Notes under the pieces: generated by a model
Told to the model about the DNA's origin: nothing
The model's input: only the letters and a program-made list of their open reading frames with translations
Databases searched by the model: none
Shown here: piece after piece, positions 1 to 6,692 of the stretch
Position numbering within the stretch: the first letter of the stretch is position 1
How the letters are laid out: every line of letters starts with the position of its first letter
Translations under genes and position numbers: made by a program
Assembly (NCBI GenBank): GCA_022601315.1
Contig: JAHZIU010000162.1
Location: 1-11,512, forward strand
Source: Betaproteobacteria bacterium
Lineage (GTDB): Bacteria > Pseudomonadota > Gammaproteobacteria > Burkholderiales > Nitrosomonadaceae
Direction of reading: 5' to 3'
DNA length: 11,512 nt

Positions 1-854
1 GCCTGTTTCTCTTCATCTGGCGCATCCGCTGCAACGCTGATGAGAATATGGCTGGCCTGGCGTTCTTCCGGCTGACTAAATTCAGCCTGATGTTCATCAA
101 AATAACTTATTATCGCTTCTTCACTAACAGGCTCATTTGCTGCTAATGCTTCTAATGACAGGACAACATATTCAACTCGTGCACGCTCAGGCAAGAAGAA
201 ATCATTTCTATGCCGTTCGTAATACTCATTAATTTCTTCTTCGCTCGGTGTCACTTGAGATAAAAAATCATCTGGATCAATTTGTACCTGACTGACTTCT
301 CGTTGCACTTCGCTTAAATACATCACTCTTTTGGCTACTGCACTTGGCACAAAGCCGTTTTCACTATAACCATCAAGCAGTTGTTGCAACAAAAGTTCCT
401 GCCGAACTCTTGATTCAAAGATGAGAGGATTAATCCCTTGAGCGCTTAACAACGATTGGTATTGCTCATTCGAAAAACCATTATCTTTCTGAAAGGCTGG
501 AATATCCTGAATAGTATTCACCAATTGCGAATCCAAAACAGTAAAGCCATTATTAACGGCTTCAAGACGCAACAATCGCTGTTGAATCAAAGATTCCAGT
601 ACAGAATTCCGAACCTCGAAGCTATCCAACATTGCGCTGTCAAAATTATCACCCATCATACCGCGCATTCTTTCATGGTGATCACGCAATGCTTGTTCAA
701 ATTCACGGCGCGGAATTTCTTCTCCATCAACTATAGCTACATAGCCATCGCCATCGCTACGGTAAGATTCCACCCCCCAAAATAGAAATGGCAAAACTGC
801 CACGACCATAATGACTTGAACAATACGCTTCTTGCGGTTGACAAAATCAAACAC
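1..854 (-). CDS. ppiD: PpiD-like periplasmic chaperone / peptidyl-prolyl isomerase, N-terminal part (runs off left edge)
   Basis: The reading frame is open from a GTG at 852-854 to the window edge, giving 284 residues; an in-frame TAA lies two codons upstream of the GTG, so no longer start exists. The protein opens MFDFVNRKKR, followed by one hydrophobic segment (about residues 11-28, ending FWGVE). This is the usual N-terminal signal anchor of PpiD, which leaves the rest in the periplasm. Residues about 35-250 look like the SurA/PpiD N-terminal chaperone region, rich in charged helices. The text RQASHILIS near residue 265 is the beginning of a parvulin domain, so the isomerase part lies mostly outside the window. 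Family members are around 600 residues and help fold outer-membrane and secreted proteins emerging from SecYEG. No convincing Shine-Dalgarno precedes the GTG. It lies downstream of hupB and two tRNA genes, consistent with the common hupB-tRNA-ppiD order. Confidence 0.9.
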   Translation of the reverse strand, partial: MFDFVNRKKRIVQVIMVVAVLPFLFWGVESYRSDGDGYVAIVDGEEIPRREFEQALRDHHERMRGMMGDNFDSAMLDSFEVRNSVLESLIQQRLLRLEAVNNGFTVLDSQLVNTIQDIPAFQKDNGFSNEQYQSLLSAQGINPLIFESRVRQELLLQQLLDGYSENGFVPSAVAKRVMYLSEVQREVSQVQIDPDDFLSQVTPSEEEINEYYERHRNDFFLPERARVEYVVLSLEALAANEPVSEEAIISYFDEHQAEFSQPEERQASHILISVAADAPDEEKQ

Positions 855-906
855 TATTTAAAACCCGATAGAACTAATAATGAAAAGTGGTAAATACACT
901 CACCGT

Positions 907-934
907 ATTAACGTTAACGACAAACGACGTTAAT
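907..934. repeat. 8-bp perfect inverted repeat between tRNA-Asp and ppiD
   Basis: The arms ATTAACGT (907-914) and ACGTTAAT (927-934) are exact inverted copies around a 12-base centre. The stem has only two GC pairs and no T-run follows on either strand, so it is a poor intrinsic terminator. It could be an operator-like dyad upstream of ppiD or a small RNA hairpin at the junction of tRNA-Asp and ppiD. Function is not known. Nothing else is evident in 855-953. Confidence 0.4.
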
Positions 935-953
935 TTTACATGCTACAAAAAAT

Positions 954-1030
954 TGGCGGAGTGGACGGGACTCGAACCCGCGACCCCCGGCGTGACAGGC
1001 CGGTATTCTAACCAACTGAACTACCACTCC
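954..1030 (-). tRNA. tRNA-Asp (anticodon GUC)
   Basis: A complete 77-base cloverleaf is seen on the minus strand, starting GGAGTGG at 1030 and ending with an encoded CCA (954-956). The acceptor stem pairs GGAGTGG with CCACTCC. The T arm contains GGTTCGAGTCC, and the anticodon GTC lies at complement 994-996. The sequence is very close to the E. coli tRNA-Asp from memory. It lies 26 bases downstream of tRNA-Val and about 100 bases upstream of ppiD. It has no promoter of its own that I can see, so it probably derives from a longer hupB transcript. Confidence 0.97.
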
Positions 1031-1048
1031 TAAAACCAGCTAAGAAAC

Positions 1049-1140
1049 TAGTGATCTGGTGGGTGCTGACGGGTTCGAACCGCCGACATTCGCCTTGTAA
1101 GGGCGACGCTCTACCAACTGAGCTAAGCACCCGATCACTA
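1049..1140 (-). repeat. Inverted repeat flanking tRNA-Val (leader/trailer pairing)
   Basis: TAGTGATC (1049-1056), directly beyond the CCA end, is the exact inverted copy of GATCACTA (1133-1140), directly beyond the 5' end. In the precursor RNA these would extend the acceptor stem by eight pairs, with the four-base ACCA end bulged. This would hold leader and trailer together during RNase P and 3' processing. Confidence 0.6.
1057..1132 (-). tRNA. tRNA-Val (anticodon UAC)
   Basis: This is a complete 76-base tRNA on the minus strand, with acceptor stem GGGTGCT paired to AGCACCC, discriminator A and an encoded CCA (1057-1059). The D arm reads AGCTCAGTTGGTAGAGC and the T arm has GGTTCGAACCC. The anticodon TAC lies at complement 1097-1099. 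The gene starts only 16 bases after the hupB stop codon, so it must share the hupB transcript or have a promoter inside hupB. Its immediate flanks are complementary to each other (see the separate inverted repeat). Confidence 0.97.
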
Positions 1141-1148
1141 AAAGGGCG

Positions 1149-1421
1149 CTAGTTTACTGCATCTTTGAGTGCTTTACCAGCACTGAATTTAGGCACCTTT
1201 GCTGCTTTGATTTTTATTGCAGCGCCAGTGCGAGGATTACGGCCAGTACGCGCAGCACGCTTACCGACTTTAAACGTTCCAAACCCGACTAACGTAACAC
1301 TATCATTTTTTTTAAGAGCCGCTTTAATTGCAGTTAATGCGCCATCCAGTGCGCTGCCTGCTGTCGCTTTTGAGATATCAGCAGACTTCGCGATTGCTTC
1401 AATAAGTTCGGATTTGTTCAT
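1149..1421 (-). CDS. hupB: DNA-binding protein HU
   Basis: A 90-residue protein with the whole HU/IHF fold. It has an N-terminal helical dimerisation part ([11 protein letters not shown], then [12 protein letters not shown]), the signature [18 protein letters not shown] at about 47-64 with the intercalating proline at 64, and a lysine-rich end ([20 protein letters not shown]). HU bends and compacts DNA as a dimer and takes part in replication and transcription. Length is exactly typical. The ATG is preceded by AAGGGG at about six bases, a strong ribosome binding site, and a good promoter lies about 60 bases upstream. I chose HU over IHF because of the [12 protein letters not shown] arm; assignment to the HU-beta type follows the neighbouring ppiD and is likely rather than proven. 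The lon gene, often directly upstream of hupB, is not here: gpsA is. Confidence 0.95.
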   Translation of the reverse strand: MNKSELIEAIAKSADISKATAGSALDGALTAIKAALKKNDSVTLVGFGTFKVGKRAARTGRNPRTGAAIKIKAAKVPKFSAGKALKDAVN

Positions 1422-1478
1422 GTAATTCCCCTTTGATAGTTAATGGTCATTAAATCACAAGCAGATACTGCAAACGCA

Positions 1479-1507
1479 CTTATATCAAGCCATGTGCACT
1501 TGGTCAA
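1479..1507 (-). promoter_or_regulatory. sigma70-type promoter of hupB
   Basis: On the minus strand TTGACC (1502-1507) and TATAAG (1479-1484) each match the sigma70 consensus at five of six bases and are separated by exactly 17 bases. The predicted transcript starts near 1472 and has a leader of about 50 bases before the hupB ATG. A near-palindrome, CCATGTGCACTTGG (1490-1503, one mismatched pair), covers most of the spacer and could be a regulator site. No other sequence in the 1422-1676 gap looks as promoter-like. Confidence 0.7.
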
Positions 1508-1602
1508 GCAATTAAAAAATATTCTTTAACTCACACTGGCACTTAGAATTCTTTCTCTAAACAAAAAAGATATCTTTACTACATCATTACTTAATATAGT
1601 AT

Positions 1603-1637
1603 TTTATAAAAAACAAGCATATAAATACTAAATATGC
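1603..1637 (-). terminator. Weak possible terminator after gpsA
   Basis: About 40 bases past the gpsA stop on the minus strand, GCATAT (1632-1637) can pair with ATATGC (1617-1622), followed by TTGTTTTTT. The stem is short and AT-rich, so termination efficiency is doubtful. It does lie where the gpsA transcript should end before the hupB promoter. Confidence 0.3.
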
Positions 1638-1676
1638 AATTTACAACATGCTGCTATTATCCTCCCACAATCAAAA

Positions 1677-2666
1677 TTAATATATTTCTGACTTTGGTTC
1701 ACGATTCAATAAAACTTCTACTGCTTTTCTAGCAGAAACACCTTGGTGCAAAATACTACATACTGCTTGCGTAATTGGCATCTCAAGACCCAGTTTCTTA
1801 CTTAAGTTTAATACGGCCTGCGCAGTATGAACACCTTCAGCAACATGCCCTAGTTCATCCAGAATATTGTTCAATGACTTACCTTCTGCCAGCATGAGCC
1901 CTACGCGCCTATTACGCGACAAATCCCCTGTACATGTCAGTAACAAATCACCCACACCAGCCAAGCCCATAAAGGTCTCTCTATTCCCCCCTAAAGCAAG
2001 GCCTAACCGTGTGATTTCCATCAGACCGCGCGTAATTAATGCAGCGCGTGCATTATGTCCGAAACCTAGACCATCAGAGATACCGGCAGCAATCGTAATA
2101 ACATTTTTCACCGCCCCCCCCGTTTCCACACCGACGACGTCCTGACTAGTATAAATTCTCAATCTGGTGCTGTGCAATTGAGCAGCCATCTGAGCGGAAA
2201 AAACTTGATCTACTGACGCCAATGTTAAGGCCGTTGGCATTCCTAGCGCTACCTCTTCTGCAAAACTGGGGCCTGACAATACACCATTAGAAAGCGTACA
2301 CGCATATTCTTCTTCTACAACTTGATGCGGTAATTTGGCGGCTTCTGATTCAAACCCTTTGCACCCCCAAATGATAGGCACTTTAATTCGAGTATCTGCG
2401 ATGCCATGCAGCGTTTCCCTTAATCCCACAATAGGCACAACAATTAATGCAAGATCAGCGGCTTCCAATGCAACATAAAGCGAATCGGTAACCGATAGAG
2501 ATTCCGGTAAAGGAAAATCCGGGAAAAAACTTAAATTGATACGTTGCGAAGCCAGTTCAGCATAATGGTCTGGAAATTTTGTCCATAGCGTTACTTGATG
2601 CTGAACAGAAAGATTAATCGCTAATGCCGTACCCCAAGCACCAGCACCCAAGATTGCTATTCTCAT
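1677..2666 (-). CDS. gpsA: Glycerol-3-phosphate dehydrogenase [NAD(P)+]
   Basis: A 329-residue cytoplasmic enzyme that reduces dihydroxyacetone phosphate to sn-glycerol-3-phosphate, the backbone for phospholipid synthesis. The NAD(P)-binding loop GAGAWG is at 7-12. The family's CKG (102-104), GPSFAEE (132-138) and ETGGAVKNV (181-189, with the expected catalytic Lys187) are all present. So are the substrate-site blocks GVGDLLLTCTGDLSRNRRVG (237-256) and EGVHTAQAV. Length is normal for GpsA and nothing is missing. The ATG overlaps the stop of the upstream SH3-protein gene as ATGA, so translation is probably coupled. It is the last gene of the rhodanese-grxC-secB-SH3-gpsA run. In E. coli gpsA also directly follows secB, but without the SH3 gene between them. 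Confidence 0.97.
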   Translation of the reverse strand: MRIAILGAGAWGTALAINLSVQHQVTLWTKFPDHYAELASQRINLSFFPDFPLPESLSVTDSLYVALEAADLALIVVPIVGLRETLHGIADTRIKVPIIWGCKGFESEAAKLPHQVVEEEYACTLSNGVLSGPSFAEEVALGMPTALTLASVDQVFSAQMAAQLHSTRLRIYTSQDVVGVETGGAVKNVITIAAGISDGLGFGHNARAALITRGLMEITRLGLALGGNRETFMGLAGVGDLLLTCTGDLSRNRRVGLMLAEGKSLNNILDELGHVAEGVHTAQAVLNLSKKLGLEMPITQAVCSILHQGVSARKAVEVLLNREPKSEIY

Positions 2667-3154
2667 GAACCCCAGACTTGGCTAACTCTGACATAGCCGA
2701 TTTGTCCATCACGATGACGCACTTTTGTCCAACCCGGCGTATCTGAATCCAGCCATTCCAGCACAACACCTTCCTGCGCCTGAAAAATTTGTGGTGAGCC
2801 CTCATCTGCCATCTCAAAAACATCCACCAATGACACAATAACAATAACAAATCGCTGCGAACTTAGATATTTATTCTCAACCCAGGAAAGGCTACCGCTA
2901 CTATCACGCACCTTTATCCAGCCTTCAACATTCACAATCGCTTCTACAGGCAGATGAATTGAGGCCACATATAATTTTTCAGCTCTAAGTGACGGCGCAT
3001 CATACATAACAACAGCTTTTTCTGTTATTGATAGAAATTGCAAATCAGCGAATGATTGTCCAGGTAAAATCAAAAACAAAACAAGCAACAACGCACTCGT
3101 TTCACTTGTCACCAACCTTTCCGCCATAAGCAATAATTTTTCTTTCATGGGCAT
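2663..3154 (-). CDS. Secreted protein with two bacterial SH3-like domains
   Basis: 163 residues. A hydrophobic stretch at about 21-36, ending GQSFA followed by DLQF, reads as a signal peptide cleaved after Ala36, so the mature protein should be periplasmic. Two SH3-like units follow: about 40-98 (MYDAPSLRAEKLYVAS, then VEGWIKVRDSSGSLSWVE) and about 103-162 (VDVFEMADEGSP, then GWTKVRHRDGQIGYVRVSQVWG). The second ends in the typical GYVR-x-xQVWG finish. Proteins of this kind between secB and gpsA are, from memory, common in betaproteobacteria; their role is not established, although SH3-like folds often bind peptidoglycan or protein partners. ATGs at codons 1, 3 and 10 are all possible starts, and none has a strong Shine-Dalgarno; codon 3 or 10 would give a shorter, more usual signal peptide. 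It overlaps gpsA by four bases. Confidence 0.85.
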   Translation of the reverse strand: MPMKEKLLLMAERLVTSETSALLLVLFLILPGQSFADLQFLSITEKAVVMYDAPSLRAEKLYVASIHLPVEAIVNVEGWIKVRDSSGSLSWVENKYLSSQRFVIVIVSLVDVFEMADEGSPQIFQAQEGVVLEWLDSDTPGWTKVRHRDGQIGYVRVSQVWGS

Positions 3155-3180
3155 GTGTTAGTTTTCAATTAAAAAAGCAC

Positions 3181-3636
3181 TCAATGCTTCTCCGTATTGG
3201 AGTCGGCTTCTGACGATGCCTGATTTTGATTATAGATGGCTTCAAAATTAACTGGGTTTAGAATAACAGCAGGGAAACCAGCCCGTGTTACAGTATCAGA
3301 TACGGTCTCGCGCAAATATGGAAACAAAATATTTGCACAACCAATACCCAACACTGGGTTTATCTCTTCTTCAGATACGTTACGAATCCGAAAAATCCCT
3401 GCTTGCTGTGCTTCAACCAAAAACATTACATTGTCCTTCACCTTTGCAGTGACTGTCACTGTTAACAGCACCTCATACAACCCTTCCTCTATCGTCTGAT
3501 TTTTGGTATTAAGTTGCAAATTAACTTGCGGTGCTTCACGCTCCAGGAAAATTCCAGGCGCATTGGGTATTTCTAATGACAAGTCCTTCACATAGATTTT
3601 TTCTATTGCAAAAACTGGCTGCTGCTGTTCACTCAT
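3181..3636 (-). CDS. secB: Protein-export chaperone SecB
   Basis: A 151-residue acidic cytoplasmic chaperone that holds secretory preproteins unfolded and hands them to SecA; it works as a tetramer. Recognition is from the conserved start FAIEKIYVKDLSLEIPNAP, the EEGLYEVLLTVTVTAK strand, the EAQQAGIFRI block, and CANILFPYLRETVSDTVTRAG followed by FPAVILNPVNFEAIY. The last 15 or so residues are polar and variable, as is usual. The ATG has only a weak upstream AG-rich match. The preceding 77-base gap after grxC contains a possible weak terminator/attenuator. The next gene begins 26 bases downstream. Its place between grxC and gpsA is the same as in E. coli. Confidence 0.97.
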   Translation of the reverse strand: MSEQQQPVFAIEKIYVKDLSLEIPNAPGIFLEREAPQVNLQLNTKNQTIEEGLYEVLLTVTVTAKVKDNVMFLVEAQQAGIFRIRNVSEEEINPVLGIGCANILFPYLRETVSDTVTRAGFPAVILNPVNFEAIYNQNQASSEADSNTEKH

Positions 3637-3688
3637 AGTGTATTCTGCTTATTTTGAAATTTATAAAGAAAAGAAAATAGTCACACAA

Positions 3689-3726
3689 TAAAAAACTTGC
3701 GATTTCTATGTCATCAAGTTGCAAGT
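3689..3726 (-). terminator. Possible attenuator or terminator between grxC and secB
   Basis: On the minus strand ACTTGC (3721-3726, the last grxC codons) can pair with GCAAGT (3695-3700), directly followed by a run of T residues (complement of 3690-3695). The loop is long (20 bases) and includes the grxC stop codon; AACTTG/CAAGTT is an alternative six-pair fold. It is weak, but the T-run makes partial termination or RNA-end formation plausible. Confidence 0.3.
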
Positions 3727-3971
3727 AAAGGAACCAATTCACCCTTGTGATCAAGCTGAGTCAAATCATCGTATCCACCCACATGCTTTTCTCCAATATA
3801 GATCTGTGGAACAGTACGGCGCCCTGTTTTATCCATCATATCAGCCCGTTGTTCGGGCTCCAGATCAATACGAATTTTCTTGATTTCCTCAACGCCTTTT
3901 GAACGCAGTAGATTTTCAGCCATCTTACAATACGGACAAAACCCTGTTGTATACATGATTACTTCTGACAT
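3714..3971 (-). CDS. grxC: Glutaredoxin 3
   Basis: An 85-residue cytoplasmic thiol-disulfide oxidoreductase reduced by glutathione. The dithiol active site CPYC is at 12-15 and is intact. The cis-proline segment TVPQ (53-56) and glutathione-binding GGYDDL (65-70) are in place, and length matches the small GrxC class. It is eight bases downstream of the rhodanese-like gene and thus clearly in the same operon. The pairing of a sulfur-transfer-like protein with a glutaredoxin and SecB is an old conserved neighbourhood (yibN-grxC-secB in E. coli). A functional link to protein export has not been established as far as I know. Confidence 0.95.
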   Translation of the reverse strand: MSEVIMYTTGFCPYCKMAENLLRSKGVEEIKKIRIDLEPEQRADMMDKTGRRTVPQIYIGEKHVGGYDDLTQLDHKGELVPLLAT

Positions 3972-3979
3972 TTATTCCT

Positions 3980-4414
3980 CTATCGCTTAACAATCGGTAA
4001 ACCAGCGCGTTTCCAAGCATCAATACCGCCCATGAGATTATGCACTTTATTGAAACCATTTTTACTCAAAACCTTACTAGAATGATGGGAACGAATGCCG
4101 CTACTATAAATGATCAGAATCGGTCTTTCAGTAAATTTTTTTATTTCTACCCAACGCTCTTCAATCTTCTCGGTCGGTATATGTGTTGAATTAGGCAAAT
4201 GTCCCTCCGCATAATCGCTGTCATCCCGAACATCCAACACAAGGGCGTCCTCGTGGTTAATCAATTTTATTGCCGCACGGGTATCGACCTCTTTCGTACC
4301 CCGCCGTGATATCATTGGCCAAAACAACATTAATGCGCTAATAACTGCAGCAGCAACAAAAAAAATATTCTCTATTCTCAGGAGAAAATGACCTTGCTCT
4401 AATGATGGTTCCAT
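3980..4414 (-). CDS. Membrane-anchored rhodanese-like protein lacking the catalytic cysteine (YibN-like)
   Basis: 144 residues. One membrane segment at about 17-36 (FFVAAAVISALMLFWPMI) anchors a single rhodanese domain at about 41-142. The domain has the usual LVLDVRDDSDYAEGHLPNS block (58-76) and the ending GGIDAWKRAGLP (129-140). Active rhodaneses carry C-x-x-G-x-R-S in the active loop. Here the loop reads YSSGIRS (103-109), with Tyr103 (codon TAT) where cysteine (TGT/TGC) is expected. There is no cysteine anywhere in the protein, so sulfur transfer through a persulfide is not possible. A binding or scaffold role is more likely. From memory E. coli YibN also has an altered loop, so loss of activity may be tolerated at this locus. 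It is the first gene of the grxC-secB-gpsA run. The start lacks a strong ribosome binding site. Confidence 0.88.
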   Translation of the reverse strand: MEPSLEQGHFLLRIENIFFVAAAVISALMLFWPMISRRGTKEVDTRAAIKLINHEDALVLDVRDDSDYAEGHLPNSTHIPTEKIEERWVEIKKFTERPILIIYSSGIRSHHSSKVLSKNGFNKVHNLMGGIDAWKRAGLPIVKR

Positions 4415-4686
4415 AAACTTATTTCTATTTCCAAATGAATTAATTTTATCAGCCGTTGTAATTACAAATTCCTCTATATCAACCAGCCATGGATTCGCAT
4501 ATTAACATTAAGCTCACAAATTTATGGCAAAAAAATTTGCTATGTGCCTATTTTAACAATTGATCACCACCTTGTGATTCAACCTTAAAAGATTAGTTAG
4601 GTGCTGCACTTATAAGCAAAATATAATAAAATATAGACTTATCGCTACTTACTCGCTCTTCAACTCCCTTTTTACAAAAGGTTAAC
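4415..4686. promoter_or_regulatory. Divergent control region between the rhodanese and gpmA operons
   Basis: These 272 bases separate two outward-facing operons and must hold both promoters. For gpmA, TATAAT (4622-4627) is a perfect -10 box, but no good -35 lies 16-18 bases upstream. TATAAG at 4611-4616 is a second candidate. For the rhodanese operon I find no convincing pair of boxes. An imperfect dyad, TTGATCAC (4560-4567) with GTGATTCAA (4574-4582), has eight pairs with one bulged T and a six-base centre; it may be an operator. AAAAGG (4676-4681) is the gpmA ribosome binding site, five bases before the ATG. Confidence 0.45.
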
Positions 4687-5436
4687 ATGAAAAAAATAGT
4701 TCTCCTGCGACATGGAGAAAGCACGTGGAATAAAGAAAATCGATTTACCGGCTGGACAGATGTAGACTTAACACCCAAAGGTTTGGAAGAAGCAAAAAAT
4801 GCAGGGAAATTATTGCGGGAACAAGGTTTTGTTTTTGATATTGCATACACTTCGGTACTTAAGCGCGCGATACGTACATTATGGATAACATTAGATGAAA
4901 TGGATCAAATGTGGATCCCTATACACCAGACATGGCGTTTAAATGAGCGGCATTATGGTGCCCTGCAAGGACTGAACAAAGCTGAAACAGCCACTAAATA
5001 TGGGGACGAACAAGTCCTAATATGGCGACGCAGCTATGACACCAGGCCGCCCACATTAACTACTGATGATAATCGCTACCCCGGAACAGACCCGCGCTAC
5101 ACAAGTTTAGCAAGCCAAGATATCCCGCTCACAGAATGTCTAAAAGATACAGTCGCAAGATTTATGCCATACTGGAATGAAACCATCGCACCACAAGTTA
5201 AATCTGGAAAACGTATTATCATCACTGCACATGGCAATTCATTACGCGCACTTGTTAAATACCTGGATGATATATCAGAACAAGATATTTTAAATTACAA
5301 TATACCAACTGGCGTACCATTAGTCTATGAGCTGGACGATGATTTGAAACCAATTCAAAGTTACTACATTGGCGATCAATCAGCCGTTGAGCAAGCAATG
5401 CAAGCCGTCGCCAATCAAGGCAAAGCTGCAACTTAA
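4687..5436 (+). CDS. gpmA: 2,3-bisphosphoglycerate-dependent phosphoglycerate mutase
   Basis: A 249-residue cytoplasmic enzyme that interconverts 3- and 2-phosphoglycerate in glycolysis and gluconeogenesis. The phosphohistidine motif LRHGES has the catalytic His at 9. [14 protein letters not shown] (18-30), RAIRT (60-64), [14 protein letters not shown] (85-98, with acid-base Glu87) and the second histidine in [11 protein letters not shown] (His182) are all present. Length and motifs match the dPGM (GpmA) type, not the metal-dependent GpmM type. The start has a good AAAAGG site. In a nitrifier-like autotroph the enzyme would carry carbon from the Calvin cycle toward pyruvate, but that lifestyle is inferred. 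It leads the gpmA-envC-ctpA-moeB series. E. coli has the unrelated gpmM at the corresponding place upstream of envC. Confidence 0.97.
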   Translation: MKKIVLLRHGESTWNKENRFTGWTDVDLTPKGLEEAKNAGKLLREQGFVFDIAYTSVLKRAIRTLWITLDEMDQMWIPIHQTWRLNERHYGALQGLNKAETATKYGDEQVLIWRRSYDTRPPTLTTDDNRYPGTDPRYTSLASQDIPLTECLKDTVARFMPYWNETIAPQVKSGKRIIITAHGNSLRALVKYLDDISEQDILNYNIPTGVPLVYELDDDLKPIQSYYIGDQSAVEQAMQAVANQGKAAT

Positions 5437-5513
5437 TTATCAAATTACGTCTTAGTATCGCGCAAGTTCTTTTCTTGATCAAACAATATTTGGAACTTAA
5501 TACACTTAATTGT

Positions 5514-6692
5514 ATGTATGGCTTCATACCCAAGTTCATCTTAATATTTTGTATTTTGCTGCTGATATATCCATCTTACGCATTATCAGACAACCAGGAA
5601 AATTTGGATGCATTGCGTGATCGCATCCAGACCTTGCAGAAAGATATTATCAGCAAAGCAAAAGAAAAGCAGGATGCGTCAAACGCACTACGGGAAACAG
5701 AACGCGCCATTAGCACGATTAATCGCAAACAAAAACAGCTACTGGAAGAAAAACACCAAGCCGATCAAAAGTTTAAACATTTCAAAACACAATACCAACA
5801 ACTCAGCGTTGATATAGCACTTGAACAAAATCGACTGGATAAATTGTTATATCAGCAATATGTTAATGGACAACAAGATCACCTGCGTCTACTGCTCAAT
5901 CAACAAAATCCGAATCAACTTGCGCGTGACATGCATTACTTTAAACATCTGTCTTTAGCACGTACAAATACCATCAATACACTGCATAACAATAAGAAAA
6001 AGCTTGAAGTTTTGACGCAAGCTATACAAAATAAAAGAGCAGAGATCATTACCATCCAGAATGAATATTCAACACAATCCAGCAAACTAAAGCAACAAAA
6101 GTTGAAACACCAAACAATTCTTTCACAAGTTTCAGAACAAATTGCAAAGCAACAAAATGAAGTTGAGAAACTTCAGCGGGATGAAAAACGCATCGCCGAT
6201 GTGGTTACTAAAATCAATAAAATCCTTAGCCAACAAAAAAATTCTCCAGGATTATATAACAATGAGTTACCCAAAGCTTTGCAAGGCCAGGCGCCATTTT
6301 CTTCCCTTAAAGGCAAGTTGCATTTACCAGTACGTGGGAAACTTGTCAGTCGTTTTGGTGGTCAACGTTCAAGTGGACGTGTAACCTGGAAGGGGTTATT
6401 TATCAGCTCTCCCAAAGGCAGTGATGTAAAAGCAATCGCAAATGGTCAAGTTGTCTTTGCCGACTGGTTAAGAGGCTTTGGCAATTTAATGATCATTGAT
6501 CATGGCAAGAGCTATATGAGTCTTTATGGTAACAATGAAACACTCTATAAAGAAGTCGGTGATATCATACAGAGTGGCGATACTATCACGGCTGTTGGAA
6601 ATAGCGGAGGCAACCAAGATTCGGGCTTATACTTTGAATTACGTCATAAAGGTCAACCATTCGACCCTTTGACCTGGATTAAAATTGAATAA
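5514..6692 (+). CDS. envC: EnvC-like murein hydrolase activator (degenerate M23/LytM domain)
   Basis: 392 residues from ATG 5514. A signal peptide (FILIFCILLLIYPSYA) is probably cleaved after Ala23. A long heptad-rich coiled coil at about 26-240 follows (many Q, K and E), then a LytM/M23 domain at about 268-392. Active M23 enzymes need an HxxxD and an HxH zinc site. Here the first reads TWKGLFI (291-297) and the second LYFELRH (372-378), so zinc ligands are lost, just as in EnvC of E. coli. The protein should therefore activate amidases for septal peptidoglycan splitting rather than cut peptidoglycan itself. Starting at TTG 5475 is possible but adds 13 polar residues before the signal peptide, so I prefer ATG 5514; neither has a clear ribosome binding site. 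A 15-pair inverted repeat covers the stop codon. Confidence 0.92.
   Translation: MYGFIPKFILIFCILLLIYPSYALSDNQENLDALRDRIQTLQKDIISKAKEKQDASNALRETERAISTINRKQKQLLEEKHQADQKFKHFKTQYQQLSVDIALEQNRLDKLLYQQYVNGQQDHLRLLLNQQNPNQLARDMHYFKHLSLARTNTINTLHNNKKKLEVLTQAIQNKRAEIITIQNEYSTQSSKLKQQKLKHQTILSQVSEQIAKQQNEVEKLQRDEKRIADVVTKINKILSQQKNSPGLYNNELPKALQGQAPFSSLKGKLHLPVRGKLVSRFGGQRSSGRVTWKGLFISSPKGSDVKAIANGQVVFADWLRGFGNLMIIDHGKSYMSLYGNNETLYKEVGDIIQSGDTITAVGNSGGNQDSGLYFELRHKGQPFDPLTWIKIE

Noticed and set aside
456..785. Plus-strand ORF of 109 codons
   Set aside because: It is antisense to ppiD, whose N-terminal frame is clearly recognisable.
1165..1425. Plus-strand ORF of 86 codons
   Set aside because: It is the antisense shadow of hupB.
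2614..2850. Minus-strand ORF of 78 codons
   Set aside because: It is out of frame within the SH3 protein gene and gpsA start, and both real frames have family motifs.
4593..4850. Minus-strand ORF crossing the gpmA start
   Set aside because: It is antisense to gpmA with no family features or ribosome binding site.
5475..5513. TTG start extending envC by 13 codons
   Set aside because: It would put polar residues before a normal signal peptide; ATG 5514 is more plausible.
5514..6692. Missing zinc ligands in the envC M23 domain as a sign of decay
   Set aside because: Loss of zinc ligands is the normal state of EnvC-type amidase activators.
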